Assembly: GCA_964431545.1 (NCBI GenBank)
Contig: CAYSLC010000122.1
Coordinates: forward strand, 1 to 17,143
Length of the DNA stretch: 17,143 nucleotides
Source: CAYSLC01 sp964431545
Lineage (GTDB): Bacteria > Desulfobacterota > Desulfobacteria > Desulfobacterales > JAABSP01
Reading direction: 5' to 3'
Shown one piece after another: positions 1-7,135 of this stretch (position 1 is the stretch's first letter; each line of letters begins with the position of its first letter). The notes beneath the pieces are model-generated. The model was not told the DNA's origin. It made no database searches and saw only the letters and a list, made by a program, of their open reading frames with translations. Made by a program: the position numbers and the translations under genes.

Positions 1-1
1 C

Positions 2-115
2 TTCCCGATCCTCCTCGACACCATCACCGGGGTCCGGTCCATCGACCCCCTGCTCGTCGAGGCGGCCCGACTCAGCGGGCAAGGTGCCAAAAAATGCCGA
101 TCCGTAATTTTACGA
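2..115 (+). pseudogene. ABC transporter permease fragment (EAA-loop region), broken
   Basis: The left edge reads in frame 2 as residues resembling the cytoplasmic EAA loop of binding-protein-dependent permeases of the SsuC/TauC kind: GVRSIDPLLVEAARLSG, then after a short mismatch RSVIL. In that family this loop contacts the ATPase subunit and is followed by an LP-rich stretch and more membrane helices. Here it is followed instead by a lysine/arginine-rich, non-hydrophobic reading (about 116-271) that ends at a stop at 272-274. Local composition also shifts to A-rich at about 93-140. The gene therefore seems to lose its 3' end here, and its 5' part lies outside the window. It could be a true decayed gene or an assembly join near a contig end. 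Recognition rests on one motif only. Confidence 0.45.
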
Positions 116-279
116 CGGAATCGATGCAAAAAAGGAGGCGGGCAACGCTTCGCTTTTTACCTACCCCACCCGGCGATCGCCATCGTCCCCTCTGCGAAAA
201 CGATTCTCCTTGACAAATCTCGGGTTCCAGCCTACTCCGTTGCCCTGGTGGCACCGTCCAACCGCCGTGGGTGACCAAA

Positions 280-402
280 ATGGAATGGTCCGAAATCATG
301 GCCGATCCGGTTCTTCAAAACCTGCCTTTCAAGGTTCAACAGGACGAATGGGGTAGAAGGCGCCTCGTAGCGCCGCGCCGTTCCGGTCATCCGCGTTCGT
401 GA
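280..402 (+). pseudogene. Uma2-family protein, 5' fragment only
   Basis: The ATG at 280 opens a 40-codon frame. Its first about 26 residues (MEWSEIMADPVLQNLPFKV, then QQDEWGR) look like the amino terminus of Uma2/DUF820 proteins, which belong to the PD-(D/E)XK nuclease-like superfamily and are usually about 190 residues long. Family members normally continue with a motif like MSPASNRHG. Here the reading departs at about position 357, becomes arginine-rich and stops at 400-402, so the catalytic core is absent. No clear Shine-Dalgarno is present. A TTGACA at 210-215 sits 17 bp before a poor -10 (TACTCC, 233-238). The fragment abuts the 3' end of dnaA. It most likely marks a deletion or an insertion scar. 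Confidence 0.45.
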
Positions 403-438
403 CAATCGGCCTGGATATGCTCTGGAAAGCCGAACGGA

Positions 439-1782
439 TCAGGCGACATTCTCCAGCTTGTCGGTGAGGTATTTCACCTGGTTGCGGACGGCCGTGTCCG
501 ACTTCATCGCCTTCTCCACGGCCCCCACCGAACGGTAGGCCGTGGCGTGGTAGCGGTTGAAGCTCTTGCCGATGGCCTGGAGGGTCTGGTCGGTCATCTT
601 CCGGGAGAGGTAGATGGCGATGTGGCGCGGCAGGGCGATGGCCTGCTTCCGGGACTTGGAGACGATGTCGGACACCGAGATGTTGTAGTGTTTGCAGACC
701 ACCTCCTTGATGCGATCGATGGTGATCGCCTTCTGGGTCCGGGTGATGTTCTGCACAACGCTCTTGGCCAGGTCCACGGAGATGGGCTCCCCGAGCAGGG
801 AGGATTTGGCCGTCACGCCGATGAGGCCGCTTTCCAGTTGGCGGACGTTCTGGCACAGCTCGCCGGCCAGATACTCGAGGATCTCCAGGGGGACCTGCTG
901 GCTGCTCTGGGCGGCCTTCCGCTGGAGGATCTTGACCCGGGTCCGGAAGTCGGGCGGCTCGATGGTGGGGATCAGACCGCAGGAGAGCCGGGATCGCAGC
1001 TGGTCGTTCATCTTGGGGATGTCCGACGGCAGATGGCAGCTGGAGAAGATGATCTTCTTCTCGGCGTCCAGGAGGTAGTCGAGGGCCATGGCCAGCTCGA
1101 CCTGGGTCCGGTCCTTTCCGGTGAGAAAGTGGATGTCCTCCAGGATCAGCACGTCGCACTGATTCCGGTACCGCTCCTTGAACTTGTCGATGGCATCGTT
1201 GCGGAAGGCCCGGATCATTTCATTGGTAAAATCCTCCGCCGTGATATAATAGACGCTCTCGGTCGGGCTCTTGGCCAGAATATAGTGGCCCACGGCCTGG
1301 GAGAGGTGGCTCTTTCCAAGCCCGGTGTCGGAGAGCAGGAAAAGGGCGTGCTCGCTGTTGACCCGCTTGGAGGCCAGTGCGAGGGCGGCGGAATAGGCGA
1401 AGTCGTTGTTTCCGCCCACCACGAAGCTCTCGAAGGTGAAGTTCCGGCGCAGCATCCGGCCCGTGGAGGGCGGGTGGGCGTTGATGGTCGGCAGGCTGAG
1501 CTGCCGGTCCTCCTGCTCCAGGGGATCGCCGGATCGACGCTTTGGGCTGGAGATCTCCAGGGTGACGGAGACCTTCTCCCCGGAGACCGCCTCGATCTCG
1601 GAACAGATCAGGGACTGGTAGTGGTCCTGGACCCGTTTTTTGGAAAAGAAGTTGGGGCAGGTGAGCACCAGGCTTTTCCCCTGTCCGTTGCCGTACTCCA
1701 GGGGATCGATCCACATCCGGTAGCTGTGGATGGGGACCTTGGCCTTGATGGCCGATTTCGCCTTTTCCCAGATCTCTTCCAT
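439..1782 (-). CDS. dnaA: Chromosomal replication initiator protein DnaA (divergent type)
   Basis: DnaA is the AAA+ initiator that binds DnaA boxes, melts the origin and loads helicase. The 447-residue product has the usual four-part plan: domain I (about 1-75), a short linker, the AAA+ core (about 115-340) and the C-terminal DNA-binding domain (about 350-447). The P-loop is SDTGLGKS (151-158), with Ser where the first Gly normally sits. Walker B is DVLILED (210-216), with Glu-Asp rather than Asp-Asp. The arginine finger is probably R265 in LRSRL. The DNA-binding signature normally written as GGRDHTTV reads FNRYHATAY (408-416), keeping the His but changing neighbours that contact the box. From memory, Desulfobacterota DnaA proteins share these features, so this is probably the main initiator. 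The Shine-Dalgarno is weak (a GAGGGG far upstream). dnaN is not adjacent. It diverges from uvrA. Confidence 0.93.
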   Translation of the reverse strand: MEEIWEKAKSAIKAKVPIHSYRMWIDPLEYGNGQGKSLVLTCPNFFSKKRVQDHYQSLICSEIEAVSGEKVSVTLEISSPKRRSGDPLEQEDRQLSLPTINAHPPSTGRMLRRNFTFESFVVGGNNDFAYSAALALASKRVNSEHALFLLSDTGLGKSHLSQAVGHYILAKSPTESVYYITAEDFTNEMIRAFRNDAIDKFKERYRNQCDVLILEDIHFLTGKDRTQVELAMALDYLLDAEKKIIFSSCHLPSDIPKMNDQLRSRLSCGLIPTIEPPDFRTRVKILQRKAAQSSQQVPLEILEYLAGELCQNVRQLESGLIGVTAKSSLLGEPISVDLAKSVVQNITRTQKAITIDRIKEVVCKHYNISVSDIVSKSRKQAIALPRHIAIYLSRKMTDQTLQAIGKSFNRYHATAYRSVGAVEKAMKSDTAVRNQVKYLTDKLENVA

Positions 1783-1830
1783 GAATGGAACCGATTTCCC
1801 CTCGCTTGGTCCGGCAACAGCGAATCCGTT

Positions 1831-1852
1831 CCTGGGGAAAACCCTCCCCAGG
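1831..1852 (-). promoter_or_regulatory. Hairpin at predicted 5' end of dnaA mRNA
   Basis: CCTGGGG (1831-1837) and CCCCAGG (1846-1852) form a perfect 7-bp inverted repeat with an 8-nt loop. It lies just downstream of the predicted dnaA -10 box, so the transcript would begin at or within this stem. Terminal 5' stems often protect an mRNA from decay; that role here is inference. There is no T-tract, so it is not a terminator. Confidence 0.4.
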
Positions 1853-1858
1853 GGTCAG

Positions 1859-1888
1859 AATATACCGTATTTGTGAATTATCGGTTAA
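1859..1888 (-). promoter_or_regulatory. Candidate dnaA promoter overlapping a TTATCG element
   Basis: On the minus strand a TTAACC -35 (1883-1888) and a TATATT -10 (1859-1864) are separated by 18 bp, about 75 bp upstream of the dnaA start. The -35 matches the sigma-70 consensus at 4 of 6 positions. The TTATCGGTT element at 1878-1886 overlaps the -35, which would suit autorepression by DnaA, a well-known arrangement. The prediction is by eye only. Confidence 0.45.
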
Positions 1889-2183
1889 AAACAATCGTGA
1901 TCCCACTGATCAAATCAAACGCTGGAATGGTTGTATTGCATTGGCATTTTTCAGTCAAACCTGGAAAACAGCCCTTTGGAAGTGTTTGTTAAGCGAATGT
2001 TAACAATTCTCATCTATTTGATTTAATATGGTTTTTAAAGTTATCGACCCACAAGGGGCACGAATCACAGCCATTTTTGAAGCCGGTTCTTTGTTCAAGC
2101 ATTTTAGGCATATCCGAAGTTGTCATCATCTTTTGCACAATGGCCGATCTTCTAAATTCTCAACAAATCTCTTGTTATCGTCC
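1861..2183. other. AT-rich dnaA-uvrA intergenic core with three TTATCG elements (candidate origin/DnaA-binding region)
   Basis: This part of the 538-bp gap between dnaA and uvrA is about 37% G+C by my count, against strongly GC-rich flanks. It holds TTATCGGTT (1878-1886), TTATCGACC (2041-2049) and TTATCGTCC (2175-2183), all on the plus strand. The classical DnaA box is TTATCCACA, so these share its first five bases and differ from base six on. It also contains two TGTTAA copies 11 bp apart (1987-1992 and 1998-2003), the second within the palindrome TGTTAACA. No open frame in it looks coding. Proximity to dnaA, low G+C and box-like repeats are what an oriC or a DnaA regulatory site would show. 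The number of good boxes is low. From 2184 to 2320 I see nothing recognisable. Confidence 0.4.
2000..2029 (+). promoter_or_regulatory. Candidate promoter towards uvrA
   Basis: TTAACA (2000-2005; 5 of 6 consensus positions) and TAATAT (2024-2029; 4 of 6) are 18 bp apart on the plus strand, in the AT-rich core. A TTATCG element begins 12 bp after the -10, near the expected transcription start. The leader to uvrA would be long (about 280 nt), so a closer promoter is possible. I saw no E. coli-type LexA box in the gap. Confidence 0.3.
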
Positions 2184-2320
2184 CATTTCACCGAAGTCGG
2201 ACGGCCCGTCACCCCTGCTTTGATCGGTCCGGGGGTCCCGGACGCCGGTTTTGCACATCCTTTGAACAACCCGGCGAAGACCCGGTCCGAACCCCGCCGC
2301 CCCGAAAGGCCACGCCGCCC

Positions 2321-5155
2321 ATGAAGCCCGAAGCCATCCGCATCCGCGGCGCCCGGCAGCACAACCTCAAGAACGTCGATCTCGACCTGCCCCACAACCG
2401 GCTGATCGTGGTCACGGGCCTTTCGGGCTCCGGAAAATCGACCCTCGCCTTCGACACCCTCTACGCCGAAGGGCAGCGCCGGTACGTGGAGTCCCTGTCC
2501 ACCTATGCCCGCCAGTTTCTCGAACGGCTCGACAAGCCGGACGTGGACGCCGTGGACGGACTCTCGCCGGCCATCGCCATCGAGCAGAAGAACGCCGGCC
2601 ACAACCCCCGGTCCACCGTGGGGACGGTCACCGAGATCCACGACTACCTGCGCCTGCTCTTCGCCCGGACCGGCACCCCCCACTGCCACGTCTGCGGACG
2701 CCCCATCACGACCCAATCGGTGGACGCCATGGCCGACGCCGTCCTGGCATTAGGGGAGGGCCGGCGGATCCTGATCCTCTCCCCCCTGGTGACCGACCGG
2801 GCCGGGGACCACGCCAAACTGCTCAAGCGGCTTCGGAAGGAGGGGTTCGCCCGGGTCCGGGTGGACGGCCGGGTCCTTGCGCTCGAGTCGGCGGGGCGGC
2901 TCGATCCCGACCTCCCCCACACCATCGACGTGGTGGTGGACCGCCTGGTGGTCAAGGCGGGGATCCGCAACCGGCTGGCCGATTCCCTGGAACTGGCGCT
3001 GGCCCAGTCGGAGGGGCTGGTCAAGGTGCTTTGCCACGGCGAGGATCCTCCCGCCGAGCCGATGGTCTTCAGCGAACGGGCCGCCTGCACCGCCTGCGGA
3101 ATCAGCTATCCGGAGTTCACTCCGGCCAGCTTCTCCTTCAACTCCCCCCAGGGGGCGTGTCCCGGATGCGACGGCCTCGGCTCCACCACCGCCTTCGATC
3201 CGGACCTCATCGTCCCCAATCCCGGCCTCTCCCTCCGGGAGGGGGCGGTGGCCCCGTGGGCCGACCGGGATTCGGTCCACTTCGCCGCCTTTCTGGAGGC
3301 GCTGACCGGCCACTACGGCGCCGACATCCACACCCCCTACGAGCGCCTTCCCGACCGGTTCAAAACCGTCCTGATGGAGGGCTCCGGCGATGAGGAGATC
3401 ACCCACCCCGTGGAGCGGAACGGACGCCGGACCACCTGGCGGGGCCCCTTCGAGGGCGTCATCCCCGGCCTGGCCCGACGCCGCCGGGAGGCGGAGACCC
3501 CGGGGGAGCGGGAGGAGGTCGCCCGGTACCTCGCCTTCACCCCCTGTCCCCGGTGCCGCGGCGCAAGGCTCAACCGGGCCTCCCGGTCCGTCACCGTGGG
3601 CGGGGAGACCATCGACCGGATCTCCGCCCGGTCCATCCAGAGTGCCCGGAGCTTCTTCGAGGGCCTCTCGTCCACCCTGACGGGCAGGGCGGCGGCCGTC
3701 GCCGGACCGGTCCTCAAGGAGATCCTCGACCGGATCGGTTTTCTGTCGGATGTGGGTCTGGGGTATCTGACCCTGGACCGGCAGGCCCAGACCCTCTCCG
3801 GGGGGGAGAGCCAGCGGATCCGGCTGGCCACCCAGATCGGCTCCAAGCTGACCGGGGTGCTCTACGTGCTGGACGAGCCCTCCATCGGGCTCCACCACCG
3901 GGACAACGCCCGCCTGCTGGAGACCCTGTTCCGGATGCGGGACCTGGGCAACACGGTCCTGGTGGTGGAACACGACGAGGAGACCATCCGGTCGGCCGAT
4001 CACGTGGTGGACATGGGGCCCGGGGCCGGAATGGAGGGGGGCGAAGTGGTCTTCTCGGGCACGCCCGCGGAGATGTCGGCGGATCCCGCCTCCCTCACCG
4101 GCCGATATCTGTCGGGCCGGATGGAGATCGAAGTCCCCGGCCGCCGCCGGAAGGGGAGCGGGAAATTCATCACCATCCAGGGGGCCGCGGAGAACAACCT
4201 CAAGGGGATCGACGTCGCCTTCCCCCTGGGGTGTCTCATCTGCGTCACCGGGGTTTCGGGCTCGGGAAAATCATCTTTGGTGATCGAGACCCTCTACCGG
4301 GCCCTGTTCCGGCGGATCCACCGGAGCCGAACCCCGGCCGGGGCCCACCGGGCGATATTGGGCCTCTCCCACATCGACAAGGTGGTCAACATCGACCAGT
4401 CGCCCATCGGCCGGACCCCCCGGTCCAACCCCGGCACCTACACCGGGGTCTTCACCCCTGTCCGGGACCTCTTCGCCCGGACCCGGGAGGCCCGGGCCCG
4501 GGGGTACCGACCGGGGCGGTTCAGCTTCAACGTCAAGGGGGGGCGCTGCGAGGCGTGCGGCGGGGACGGGGTGATCCGCATCGAGATGCACTTTCTGCCG
4601 GACGTCTACGTCACCTGCGACGTCTGCCGGGGGCGGCGGTACAATCGGGAGACCCTGGAGATCCGGTACAAGGGGGCGACCATCGCCGAGGTGCTCGACA
4701 TGACCGTGGCCCGGGGTCTCTCTTTCTTCGAGCGGATCGGCGCCATCCGGACCAAGCTCTCCACCCTGGTCGACGTGGGCCTCGGCTATGTCCGCCTGGG
4801 GCAGCCGGCCACCACCCTGTCCGGTGGGGAAGCCCAGCGGATGAAGCTCGCCCGGGAGTTAAGCAAGAAGGGCACCGGCGGGACCGTCTACATCCTGGAC
4901 GAACCGACCACCGGCCTGCACATGGACGACATCCGGCGCCTCCTGGAGGTCTTGAACCGGCTGGTGGACCTGGGGAACACCGTTGTGGTGATCGAACACA
5001 ACATGGACGTGATCAAGTCGGCGGACCACCTCATCGACCTCGGTCCAGAGGGGGGGGAGGAAGGGGGCGGGATCGTGGCCGAGGGGCCCCCGGAGGCGGT
5101 GGCCCGGGTGGACGCCTCCCATACGGGCCGGTATCTGCAAAAATACCTCGGGTAG
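2321..5155 (+). CDS. uvrA: Excinuclease ABC subunit UvrA
   Basis: UvrA is the damage-sensing ATPase of nucleotide excision repair. It acts as a dimer in the cytoplasm and loads UvrB at the lesion. The 944-residue product matches the family length (about 940). It has two ABC modules: Walker A GLSGSGKST near residue 33 and GVSGSGKSS near 644, with signatures LSGGESQRIRLA near 491 and LSGGEAQRMKLA near 832, each followed by a Walker B ending LDEP. Zinc-binding CxxC pairs are visible near 255/280 (CTAC, CPGC) and near 743/766 (CEAC, CDVC). The amino-terminal stretch IRGARQHNLKN is typical. The ATG at 2321 has only a weak upstream GAAAGG. The gene diverges from dnaA and ends at a strong terminator. 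It is intact. Confidence 0.98.
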   Translation: MKPEAIRIRGARQHNLKNVDLDLPHNRLIVVTGLSGSGKSTLAFDTLYAEGQRRYVESLSTYARQFLERLDKPDVDAVDGLSPAIAIEQKNAGHNPRSTVGTVTEIHDYLRLLFARTGTPHCHVCGRPITTQSVDAMADAVLALGEGRRILILSPLVTDRAGDHAKLLKRLRKEGFARVRVDGRVLALESAGRLDPDLPHTIDVVVDRLVVKAGIRNRLADSLELALAQSEGLVKVLCHGEDPPAEPMVFSERAACTACGISYPEFTPASFSFNSPQGACPGCDGLGSTTAFDPDLIVPNPGLSLREGAVAPWADRDSVHFAAFLEALTGHYGADIHTPYERLPDRFKTVLMEGSGDEEITHPVERNGRRTTWRGPFEGVIPGLARRRREAETPGEREEVARYLAFTPCPRCRGARLNRASRSVTVGGETIDRISARSIQSARSFFEGLSSTLTGRAAAVAGPVLKEILDRIGFLSDVGLGYLTLDRQAQTLSGGESQRIRLATQIGSKLTGVLYVLDEPSIGLHHRDNARLLETLFRMRDLGNTVLVVEHDEETIRSADHVVDMGPGAGMEGGEVVFSGTPAEMSADPASLTGRYLSGRMEIEVPGRRRKGSGKFITIQGAAENNLKGIDVAFPLGCLICVTGVSGSGKSSLVIETLYRALFRRIHRSRTPAGAHRAILGLSHIDKVVNIDQSPIGRTPRSNPGTYTGVFTPVRDLFARTREARARGYRPGRFSFNVKGGRCEACGGDGVIRIEMHFLPDVYVTCDVCRGRRYNRETLEIRYKGATIAEVLDMTVARGLSFFERIGAIRTKLSTLVDVGLGYVRLGQPATTLSGGEAQRMKLARELSKKGTGGTVYILDEPTTGLHMDDIRRLLEVLNRLVDLGNTVVVIEHNMDVIKSADHLIDLGPEGGEEGGGIVAEGPPEAVARVDASHTGRYLQKYLG

Positions 5156-5215
5156 AAGGCCGATGGCGTCCGCGGCGGGGTTGCCGGGGCCTCGACGGGG
5201 AAAAGGGATCCCGGA

Positions 5216-5267
5216 AATAAAAGCGGGGGGTCGGCCCGACCGACGGGCCGCCCCCCCGCTTTTTATT
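5216..5267. terminator. Strong bidirectional intrinsic terminator between uvrA and atpE
   Basis: AATAAAAGCGGGGGG (5216-5230) is complementary to a run of C then GCTTTTTATT (5251-5267). The inner arms TCGGCCCG (5231-5238) and CGGGCCG (5244-5250) extend the stem around a tiny loop. There is a T-tract in both directions (A-tract on the other side), so it can end both uvrA and the convergent atp operon. Confidence 0.9.
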
Positions 5268-5298
5268 GGATCCGTCTACGTGGACCGGCGTTGAAGGC

Positions 5299-5586
5299 CT
5301 AGTGGCCGCCGGCGAACAGGCCCGCGATGGCGGCGGCCTGCGGGTGCGCATAGATGAGGATCAGCGCGATAACCAGAGCGTAGATACACAGCGACTCGAT
5401 CATGGCCAGACCGATCAGCATGGTCACCGTGACCTTACCGGAGGATTCGGGATTCCGTGCGATCCCCTCCACGGCGCTCCTGAGACCGATACCCTGGGCG
5501 ATGCCGCAGCCGAAGGCGGCGATCGCGATTCCGAAACCGGCGGCCGTCACACTAGCGATGAAGAACTGTAATGCTTGTGCTTCCAT
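5299..5586 (-). CDS. atpE: F0F1 ATP synthase subunit c
   Basis: Subunit c forms the membrane rotor ring that carries H+ or Na+. The 95-residue protein has two hydrophobic helices joined by the polar loop with the conserved ARNPESSG (43-50). The ion-carrying glutamate is E64 in AMIESLCIY. Compared with the Na+-binding c subunits of Ilyobacter/Propionigenium, Q31, E64, S65 and Y69 line up with ligand-network residues, but the Thr that helps hold Na+ is L66. Ion choice therefore cannot be settled from sequence. A strong Shine-Dalgarno (AGGAGGT) lies upstream, as expected for a subunit made in many copies. It is last in the F0 cluster, 116 bp after atpB, and is followed by the terminator at 5216-5267. 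Confidence 0.96.
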   Translation of the reverse strand: MEAQALQFFIASVTAAGFGIAIAAFGCGIAQGIGLRSAVEGIARNPESSGKVTVTMLIGLAMIESLCIYALVIALILIYAHPQAAAIAGLFAGGH

Positions 5587-5702
5587 ACTCTACCTTACCT
5601 CCTTTAAAAAGTGATTAGATATGAAGGCCTCTTCCATTATCCCATTAACAGCGAAGCCTCGTGAAACCGAACGCTCAAAACGGATCACCGATGTCGCCCC
5701 GA

Positions 5703-6392
5703 TCAGTGCGCATGCTCCAGTGAACCCGTGAAGTACATGATGGAGAGGAGAAAGAAGACGAACGCCTGCACCAGCGCCACGAAGATGCCCAGCGCCATGA
5801 TGGGCAGCGGCGCGAAGAACGCCCCGGCCAGTAAGAAGAGGATGCCCAGCACCAGCTCATGGCCCATCATGTTCCCGAAAAGCCGGAAGGAGAGGGAGAG
5901 GATCCGGGCCAGGTGGCCGATCACCTCGATGGGGAAGATGATGGGGACCATCCACCAGACCGGCCCGAGAAAGTGTTTGATGTAGGCCGGGCCGTGGTAC
6001 ATGACGCCCAGGATATGGGTGAAGACCACCACCACCAGGGCGCAGGAGAGGGTGGTATTCAGGCTGGCGGTCGGCGGAAAGAAGCCGGGGATCAATCCCA
6101 CCAGGTTGGAGATGAAGATGTAGATGAAGACGGTGGCGGCCAGGGGGAAGAGCCACCGCCCCTCCTCCCCGGTCACGTCGACCATGAACTCCTCGATGCC
6201 GCTGATGAGGACCTCGAAAAAGTTCTGCAGGCCCGAGGGGATCATGGATAGACTCCGGGTCGCGAGGAATCCGACGATGATGAGGAAGGCCATCACCACC
6301 CACGAGTAGATCACGTGGGGGTAGGTATGGGCGAAGTGTCCCAGACCCAGAAACTCGAACACCTTGACGAAAAAGAGATAGGGATGTTCCAC
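5703..6392 (-). CDS. atpB: F0F1 ATP synthase subunit a
   Basis: Subunit a provides the half-channels of F0 next to the c ring. The 229-residue protein has five to six hydrophobic segments. It carries the family signature ILSLSFRLFGNMMGHE, in which R170 is the essential arginine (E. coli aR210 equivalent). Length fits the family. Its start codon follows the stop of the atpI-like gene by a single base, so the two are co-transcribed and probably translationally coupled. The C-terminus ends in a His-containing tail (SLEHAH). The genes for subunits b and delta and for F1 are not next to it. Such a split is known in Desulfobacterota relatives such as Geobacter. Confidence 0.97.
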   Translation of the reverse strand: MEHPYLFFVKVFEFLGLGHFAHTYPHVIYSWVVMAFLIIVGFLATRSLSMIPSGLQNFFEVLISGIEEFMVDVTGEEGRWLFPLAATVFIYIFISNLVGLIPGFFPPTASLNTTLSCALVVVVFTHILGVMYHGPAYIKHFLGPVWWMVPIIFPIEVIGHLARILSLSFRLFGNMMGHELVLGILFLLAGAFFAPLPIMALGIFVALVQAFVFFLLSIMYFTGSLEHAH

Positions 6393-6393
6393 C

Positions 6394-6789
6394 TTAGACT
6401 GCCTCCTTGAAAATTAGGTTTTTGATCTCCAGCAGGGTCGCGAGCATGATGCTGGCGACCACGACCGACAGCCCGACGAAGAGCCCCAGAGGGTTCACGA
6501 CGTGCTGAGATATCAGGACGAATATGATGAATCCGCTGACCATGAAGCGGAGGTAGTACTTGGCCAATACCACGTGGTGGGAGGCGAGATAGGGGGGGGT
6601 GAGGGCCTTTTTGAGGGTCCGGGAGAGGAGGTGGAAGTTGACGGTGACGATGAGGCCGCCGAAGAAGATCCCCCGGGTGACCGCCGGCGGGGCCAGCAGG
6701 ATCCCGGCCATGCACGCCAGGCAGAGTATCACCCAGTTGGTGCGGGTCACGAATGTCAGCAGCCGCTGTTGAATCTTCACCCCGGTCAA
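6394..6789 (-). CDS. atpI: ATP synthase subunit I-like membrane protein
   Basis: A 131-residue protein with four predicted hydrophobic segments (about 18-36, 38-55, 73-93 and 98-118) and a basic amino terminus. Size, topology and position directly before atpB fit the ATP synthase I-chain family (PF03899). Members are thought to help assemble or stabilise the c ring. The identity comes mainly from position and topology, since the family is poorly conserved. It follows the atpZ-like gene by 15 bp and precedes atpB by one base. Confidence 0.75.
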   Translation of the reverse strand: MTGVKIQQRLLTFVTRTNWVILCLACMAGILLAPPAVTRGIFFGGLIVTVNFHLLSRTLKKALTPPYLASHHVVLAKYYLRFMVSGFIIFVLISQHVVNPLGLFVGLSVVVASIMLATLLEIKNLIFKEAV

Positions 6790-6804
6790 TCCCCTTCCCT
6801 TTCC

Positions 6805-7026
6805 TCAAAGATTCCTGCTTTTCCGGATGGCCAGGCCGATGTTCCGGTACCCCGCGACGATGCCCAGGACCAGGCAGATCAGGGTCAGCCACGGCGTGGT
6901 GTGGAACACCTTCCGATCGAGGTAGACCCCGACGGCCAGACCGATGAAGACGGAGAGCGACACCGACAGCCCGATGCTCGCGAAGTAGGCCAGTTCCCGG
7001 AATTGCCGCCGGGTTTCCCGCTTCAT
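6805..7026 (-). CDS. AtpZ/AtpI-family small membrane protein
   Basis: A 73-residue protein with a charged amino terminus (MKRETRRQFRELAYFASIG) and two hydrophobic helices joined by YLDRKVFHT. This pattern is typical of the AtpZ family (PF09527, ATPase gene 1), small partners of AtpI that are usually encoded first in atp operons and have been linked to Mg2+/Ca2+ handling or c-ring assembly. A Shine-Dalgarno-like GGAGG is upstream. It is the first gene of the four-gene F0 cluster, 109 bp downstream of pyrK. A promoter is predicted in that gap. Confidence 0.75.
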   Translation of the reverse strand: MKRETRRQFRELAYFASIGLSVSLSVFIGLAVGVYLDRKVFHTTPWLTLICLVLGIVAGYRNIGLAIRKSRNL

Positions 7027-7084
7027 GGAACCACCGGCCTCCGGCTACCGGAGAGGGCCGCCTCCGCCCCTTTCGAAGTTTGAG

Positions 7085-7113
7085 CCTTTACCATGGGATA
7101 CCCGGTAAGTCAA
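7085..7113 (-). promoter_or_regulatory. Candidate promoter of the F0 operon
   Basis: On the minus strand TTGACT (7108-7113; 5 of 6 consensus positions) is followed after 17 bp by TAAAGG (7085-7090), a poor -10. It lies in the pyrK-atpZ gap, about 60 bp before the atpZ-like start. I see no terminator after pyrK in this gap, so read-through from pyrK is also possible. Confidence 0.35.
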
Positions 7114-7135
7114 TGTTAAATTGAGATGAATCCAT

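Noticed and set aside
72..299. A 75-codon minus-strand frame at the left edge
   Set aside because: No family resemblance, and it overlaps the better-supported plus-strand gene fragments.
359..374. GGCGC-GCGCC hairpin downstream of dnaA as a terminator
   Set aside because: Only 5 bp and followed by TTCTACCCC on the minus strand; too weak, and it lies 65 bp past the stop.
547..1992. A 481-codon plus-strand frame antisense to dnaA
   Set aside because: Low-complexity Gly/Asp/Leu/Val-rich translation with no recognisable domain, opposite a clear dnaA.
3553..5220. A 555-codon plus-strand frame inside uvrA
   Set aside because: Its Pro/Gly/Arg-rich composition is a frame-shifted shadow of uvrA, which is intact with all motifs.
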